From NCBI GenBank assembly GCA_016930895.1, contig JAFGFV010000016.1, positions 1 through 7,926 on the forward strand: 7,926 nucleotides of DNA. Reading direction: 5' to 3'. The translations under genes and the position numbers were made by a program. Below, piece by piece: positions 5,799 to 7,926 of this stretch (its first letter is position 1; every line of letters starts with the position of its first letter). The notes beneath the pieces are model-generated. The model ran no database searches, was not told the origin of the DNA, and was given only the letters and a program-made list of their open reading frames with translations. The DNA is from Spirochaetales bacterium. Lineage in GTDB: Bacteria > Spirochaetota > Spirochaetia > SZUA-6 > DRHE01.

Positions 5799-6836
5799 AT
5801 GGACCGTACGGACAATCGCGGGTTGACCTCAAGAGGCCAGCTCCAAATCTTCCTGCTGGACAATCTCTCCTGGGTTCTGATCCTGGTCTTCTACGCGCTG
5901 TTCGCGGTGCTGAGACCCGTCGGCATGTTGAAGCTCCGCACGGTGATCTTCATCATCTACTCGGCCATTCCATTGGGTTTTCTCGTCCTGGGAACGAGCC
6001 TGACCCTGATCAGCGGGCGCATCGACCTCTCGATCGCTGAGGTTGCGGGATTCGTAGCCATGCTCTCGGCCCTCTTCGTGACCAAGTGGGCGCCGTTCGT
6101 CAGGCCGCCCTTCGACGTCCTGGTCCCCCTGGTGTTTGGCGCGGCCTGCGGTCTGATCAATGGCGTCCTGGTGGGAGTCGTCAAGCTGAACCCGTTTCTC
6201 GTCACCCTCGGCACGTCGCTTTCCTTCGACGGGGCGACGCTGCTCCTGCAATCTTTTCCGGTGTACAAGGGCTTCTCGGAACCCTACCTCGCGATCGGAG
6301 GCCGAAACTATATCGCCATCCCGATCGTCGTCTGTATCGTGGTCTTACTGCAAGTCGTGCTCAAGAAGACACGCTTCGGGAGCCATGTCTATGCCGTCGG
6401 CGGCAACCCGGAGTCCGCCAGGATGCTTGGAGTCGAGCCCAACCGCATGTATGTCCTGATCTACACGTTCAGCGGCCTGGCTGCGGGCCTGTCGGCTCTC
6501 TTCTACACTGGTTTCCTGAATGCGGTTACCCCCGGAGTGGCAGACGGGAACGTGTTCCTGGCGTTCGGCGGTGCCATTATCGGAGGGATCGCCTTGGAGG
6601 GCGGCCGCGGCTCCATGATCAACGCATTCGCCGGGGTCCTGTTTCTCGGCCTGATCGAGGCGGGGCTGTCCATGTTCAACGTCTCTCCGTTCCTGAGGCG
6701 TGTAATCTACGGGGCCCTGGTGGTGTTGGCCATCTGGCTCAACAAATACAGGAGCACGCTCCGCGACATGATCCTGCTTCCCAAGGATGCCGCGTCGGAA
6801 CCCGTGACGCGGGGAGCCTCGAACCCCGCGAGCTGA
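5799..6836 (+). CDS. RbsC/FrcC-type ABC sugar transporter permease (BPD_transp_2)
   Basis: This 345-residue inner-membrane protein forms the channel of the importer, most likely as a homodimer since only one permease gene is present. About nine or ten hydrophobic segments are visible, roughly at residues 23-39, 47-71, 78-95, 106-127, 132-152, 171-189, 217-239, 252-267, 275-292 and 299-314. Family marks are SGRIDLSIAEVAG (72-84), matching the GGIDLS-type motif of RbsC; AVGGNPESARMLGV (199-212), the ATPase-contact loop; and LEGGRGSMINAFAGVLFLGL (266-285). GGIDLS has become GRIDLS. The start is ATG 5799, 13 nt after the ATPase stop. AAGGGG overlaps that stop and gives a modest ribosome site 9 nt upstream. 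Length is normal for the family. The last ~25 residues are a polar tail, and the DNA there contains a GC hairpin (6808-6830). Substrate is unknown. Confidence 0.93.
   Translation: MDRTDNRGLTSRGQLQIFLLDNLSWVLILVFYALFAVLRPVGMLKLRTVIFIIYSAIPLGFLVLGTSLTLISGRIDLSIAEVAGFVAMLSALFVTKWAPFVRPPFDVLVPLVFGAACGLINGVLVGVVKLNPFLVTLGTSLSFDGATLLLQSFPVYKGFSEPYLAIGGRNYIAIPIVVCIVVLLQVVLKKTRFGSHVYAVGGNPESARMLGVEPNRMYVLIYTFSGLAAGLSALFYTGFLNAVTPGVADGNVFLAFGGAIIGGIALEGGRGSMINAFAGVLFLGLIEAGLSMFNVSPFLRRVIYGALVVLAIWLNKYRSTLRDMILLPKDAASEPVTRGASNPAS
6808..6830 (+). other. GC hairpin at the 3' end of the permease gene
   Basis: CGCGGGG (6808-6814) pairs perfectly with CCCCGCG (6824-6830) around a 9-nt loop, inside the last codons of the permease gene and ending 3 nt before the stop codon at 6834-6836. 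There is no T-tract. With the hairpin at 6877-6910 it may help define the 3' end of the importer mRNA. It could also be a by-product of GC-rich coding sequence. Confidence 0.35.
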
Positions 6837-6876
6837 CCTGCATAGCGAGAGGAGACCTCGAACCCGAGCCTAGCGC

Positions 6877-6910
6877 GCCTGCAACCCTCGGGGTCGCGGC
6901 GGTTGCAGGC
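6877..6910 (+). terminator. Candidate operon-end hairpin after the ABC importer genes
   Basis: GCCTGCAACC (6877-6886) and GGTTGCAGGC (6901-6910) form a perfect 10-bp stem with a 14-nt loop in the 130-nt gap between permease and dodecin. The bases after it (AATTGCC) are not a T-run, so this is at best an atypical or Rho-assisted terminator, or an mRNA 3'-end stabiliser. The gap holds no other gene. Confidence 0.45.
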
Positions 6911-6934
6911 AATTGCCAGATGCCCTACAGTTGA

Positions 6935-6951
6935 GAAAGGTCGACCCTTTC
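6935..6951 (+). other. Small hairpin upstream of the dodecin ribosome binding site
   Basis: GAAAGG (6935-6940) pairs with CCTTTC (6946-6951) around the loop TCGAC, ending 3 nt before AGGAGG (6955-6960). It overlaps the palindrome GGTCGACC (6939-6946). It could be a leader hairpin near the ribosome site or a protein-binding site. A weak promoter-like pair lies upstream (TTGCAG 6904-6909, 16 nt, TACAGT 6926-6931), too poor to call separately. Confidence 0.3.
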
Positions 6952-6966
6952 CGCAGGAGGTTCGGT

Positions 6967-7170
6967 ATGGCGGTTGCCAAGGTGTCAGAAATCAGTGCGA
7001 CTTCCTCCAAGAGCTTCGAGGACGCCGTTCAGCAGGGAATCGCCCGTGCGGGCAAGACCCTGAGGAACATCAAGAGCGCCTGGATCAAAGAGCAGCAGGT
7101 CCGCGTCGAAAACGGGCAGATCGCCGAGTACCAGGTGAACATGGCGGTGACTTTTATCCTCGAAGACTAA
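6967..7170 (+). CDS. Dodecin family flavin-binding protein
   Basis: This is a 67-residue small protein of the dodecin family. These assemble into hollow dodecamers that bind flavins (riboflavin, FMN or FAD in bacteria) between stacked tryptophans, buffering free flavin and protecting against its photochemistry. ATG 6967 follows a perfect AGGAGG by 6 nt; a frame extension to 6913 has no such site and no similarity. The family outline is complete: VAKVSEISATSSKSFEDAV (3-21), an amphipathic helix (18-33), KTLRNIKSAWIKEQQVRV (30-47) with Trp39 as the expected flavin-stacking residue, and AEYQVNMAVTF (53-63) with Gln56 as the expected flavin-contacting residue. Length is standard (about 65-71). 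It lies 130 nt after the importer operon, separated by hairpins, and is probably transcribed alone or with the next gene. The nearby transhydrogenase uses flavins, but co-function is only a guess. Confidence 0.92.
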   Translation: MAVAKVSEISATSSKSFEDAVQQGIARAGKTLRNIKSAWIKEQQVRVENGQIAEYQVNMAVTFILED

Positions 7171-7180
7171 GAGCCGCTGC

Positions 7181-7198
7181 GGGGAGGTTGAACTCCCC
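7181..7198 (+). terminator. Weak GC hairpin followed by a C-run between dodecin and LOG genes
   Basis: GGGGAG (7181-7186) pairs with CTCCCC (7193-7198) around the loop GTTGAA, 10 nt after the dodecin stop. It continues into a run of nine C (7195-7203) where a terminator would have T. It may end or slow the dodecin transcript, but it is not a canonical intrinsic terminator. The C-run is also a place where sequencing length errors could occur; it is non-coding. Confidence 0.3.
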
Positions 7199-7224
7199 CC
7201 CCCGGTTGGTGCTACGGTGAGCGC

Positions 7225-7926
7225 ATGAAAGCCAACCAACCGCGAGGCGGCACCGAAGACGAGCGGGTCCTGCAGGCACCGGGGCCGCGAGATCTCGAGT
7301 TTCTGTCCACCGACCCCTGGCGGGTCTTCCGGATCATGGGGGAGTTCGTGGCCGGTTTCGACGAGCTGGCCGACTTGGGACCGGCGGTCAGCATCTTCGG
7401 CTCGGCCCGGGTCAAGCCGGAAGAGGAGCAGTACGCCATGGCGGTCGAGCTGGGCCGCCGGCTGGGCGAACAGGGGTTCGCCGTCATCACCGGGGGCGGC
7501 CCCGGGATCATGGAAGCCGCCAACCGGGGCGCGGGGGAAGCGGGCGCACGTTCGGTGGGACTCAACATCGAGCTGTCTTTCGAGCAGCATGCCAATCCCT
7601 ACCTGACCGACGCCATGGATTTCCACTACTTCTTCGTGCGCAAGACCATGTTCCTGAAGTACGCGGTGGCGTTCGTGATCTTTCCCGGCGGGTTCGGGAC
7701 CCTGGACGAGTTGTTCGAGGCGGTCACGCTCATCCAGACCGGCAAGATGCAGAACTTCCCGGTGGTGCTCTACGGCCGCCAGTACTGGACCGGCCTCCTG
7801 GACTGGCTGCGGGACCGGATGAAGGCCGAAGGCAAGATCCGGCAGGATGAGCTCGAGCTGCTGACCCTGGCCGATTCGGCCGACGAGGCGGTGCGCCTGA
7901 TCACCCGAGGCGTGCGCGGCGCTCCC
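7225..7926 (+). CDS. LOG family protein (TIGR00730-type nucleotide 5'-monophosphate phosphoribohydrolase), 3' end outside window
   Basis: This cytoplasmic Rossmann-like protein is seen for 234 codons without a stop. The family outside plants mostly hydrolyses (cyto)kinin riboside or purine nucleoside monophosphates to free base plus ribose 5-phosphate. ATG 7225 is preceded only by a weak GGTGAG, but similarity begins soon after it (DPWRVFRIMGEFVAGFDEL, 30-48). Core motifs are AVSIFGSAR (54-62), TGGGPGIMEAANRGAGEAG (89-107) and the signature PGGFGTLDE (154-162), with Arg139-Lys140 (FVRKTMF) before it as in active members. All the expected catalytic and phosphate-binding motif residues seem present. 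Most relatives have 230-260 residues, so little is missing. The N-terminal extension of about 50 residues marks the longer bacterial subgroup. The gap to dodecin is 54 nt, so the two could be co-transcribed. Physiological role in bacteria is poorly defined; nucleotide turnover is the safest guess. Confidence 0.9.
   Translation, partial: MKANQPRGGTEDERVLQAPGPRDLEFLSTDPWRVFRIMGEFVAGFDELADLGPAVSIFGSARVKPEEEQYAMAVELGRRLGEQGFAVITGGGPGIMEAANRGAGEAGARSVGLNIELSFEQHANPYLTDAMDFHYFFVRKTMFLKYAVAFVIFPGGFGTLDELFEAVTLIQTGKMQNFPVVLYGRQYWTGLLDWLRDRMKAEGKIRQDELELLTLADSADEAVRLITRGVRGAP

Overview
The window is GC-rich (about two thirds G+C by eye) bacterial DNA with tightly packed genes, a GTG and a TTG start, and long meaningless antisense reading frames typical of high-GC genomes. 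The gene content points to an anaerobic or facultatively anaerobic bacterium that manages NAD(H), NADP(H) and ferredoxin pools. The solute-binding protein has a plain signal peptidase I leader and no lipobox cysteine, which leans towards a cell with an outer membrane. I cannot name the phylum: some features (signal-peptide style, single-domain sugar ATPase) fit spirochaete-like or proteobacterial lineages, while the LOG protein looks like versions I associate with actinobacteria and deltaproteobacteria.

Left part (1-3570, minus strand): three translationally coupled genes read right to left. They are a NuoE-type [2Fe-2S] subunit (TTG start at 3570), a NuoF-type FMN/NADH subunit with a C-terminal ferredoxin domain (start 3118), and a [2Fe-2S]-plus-GltD/NfnB-type FAD/NADPH subunit (GTG start at 1349, cut off by the window edge). 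Together they match the layout of the Sporomusa-type Nfn transhydrogenase (StnABC), part of the wider Hyd/Bfu family of NuoEF-based electron-bifurcating enzymes. The expected job is to couple NADPH, NADH and ferredoxin redox reactions. A subunit encoded beyond position 1 (for example a formate dehydrogenase or hydrogenase) could change that assignment.

Middle (3571-3818): a 248-bp divergent intergenic region. It holds a promoter candidate for each direction and a perfect 6+6 inverted repeat between the two -35 elements.

Right-middle (3819-6836, plus strand): a CUT2/ribose-type ABC importer operon of periplasmic binding protein, single-domain ATPase and RbsC-type permease. The 80-nt gap between binding protein and ATPase carries a small hairpin and a very strong 13-bp stem-loop, probably for differential expression. 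No catabolic gene, kinase or regulator accompanies it, so the substrate is open.

Right end (6837-7926, plus strand): a 130-nt gap with two hairpins, then a dodecin (flavin-binding 67-aa protein), then a LOG-family (TIGR00730-type) nucleotide phosphoribohydrolase that runs off the window. I see no mobile element, CRISPR array, tRNA or rRNA. I do not think the window contains a wholly undescribed system. The best leads are the identity of the bifurcating module, the shared divergent control region, and the intra-operon hairpin.
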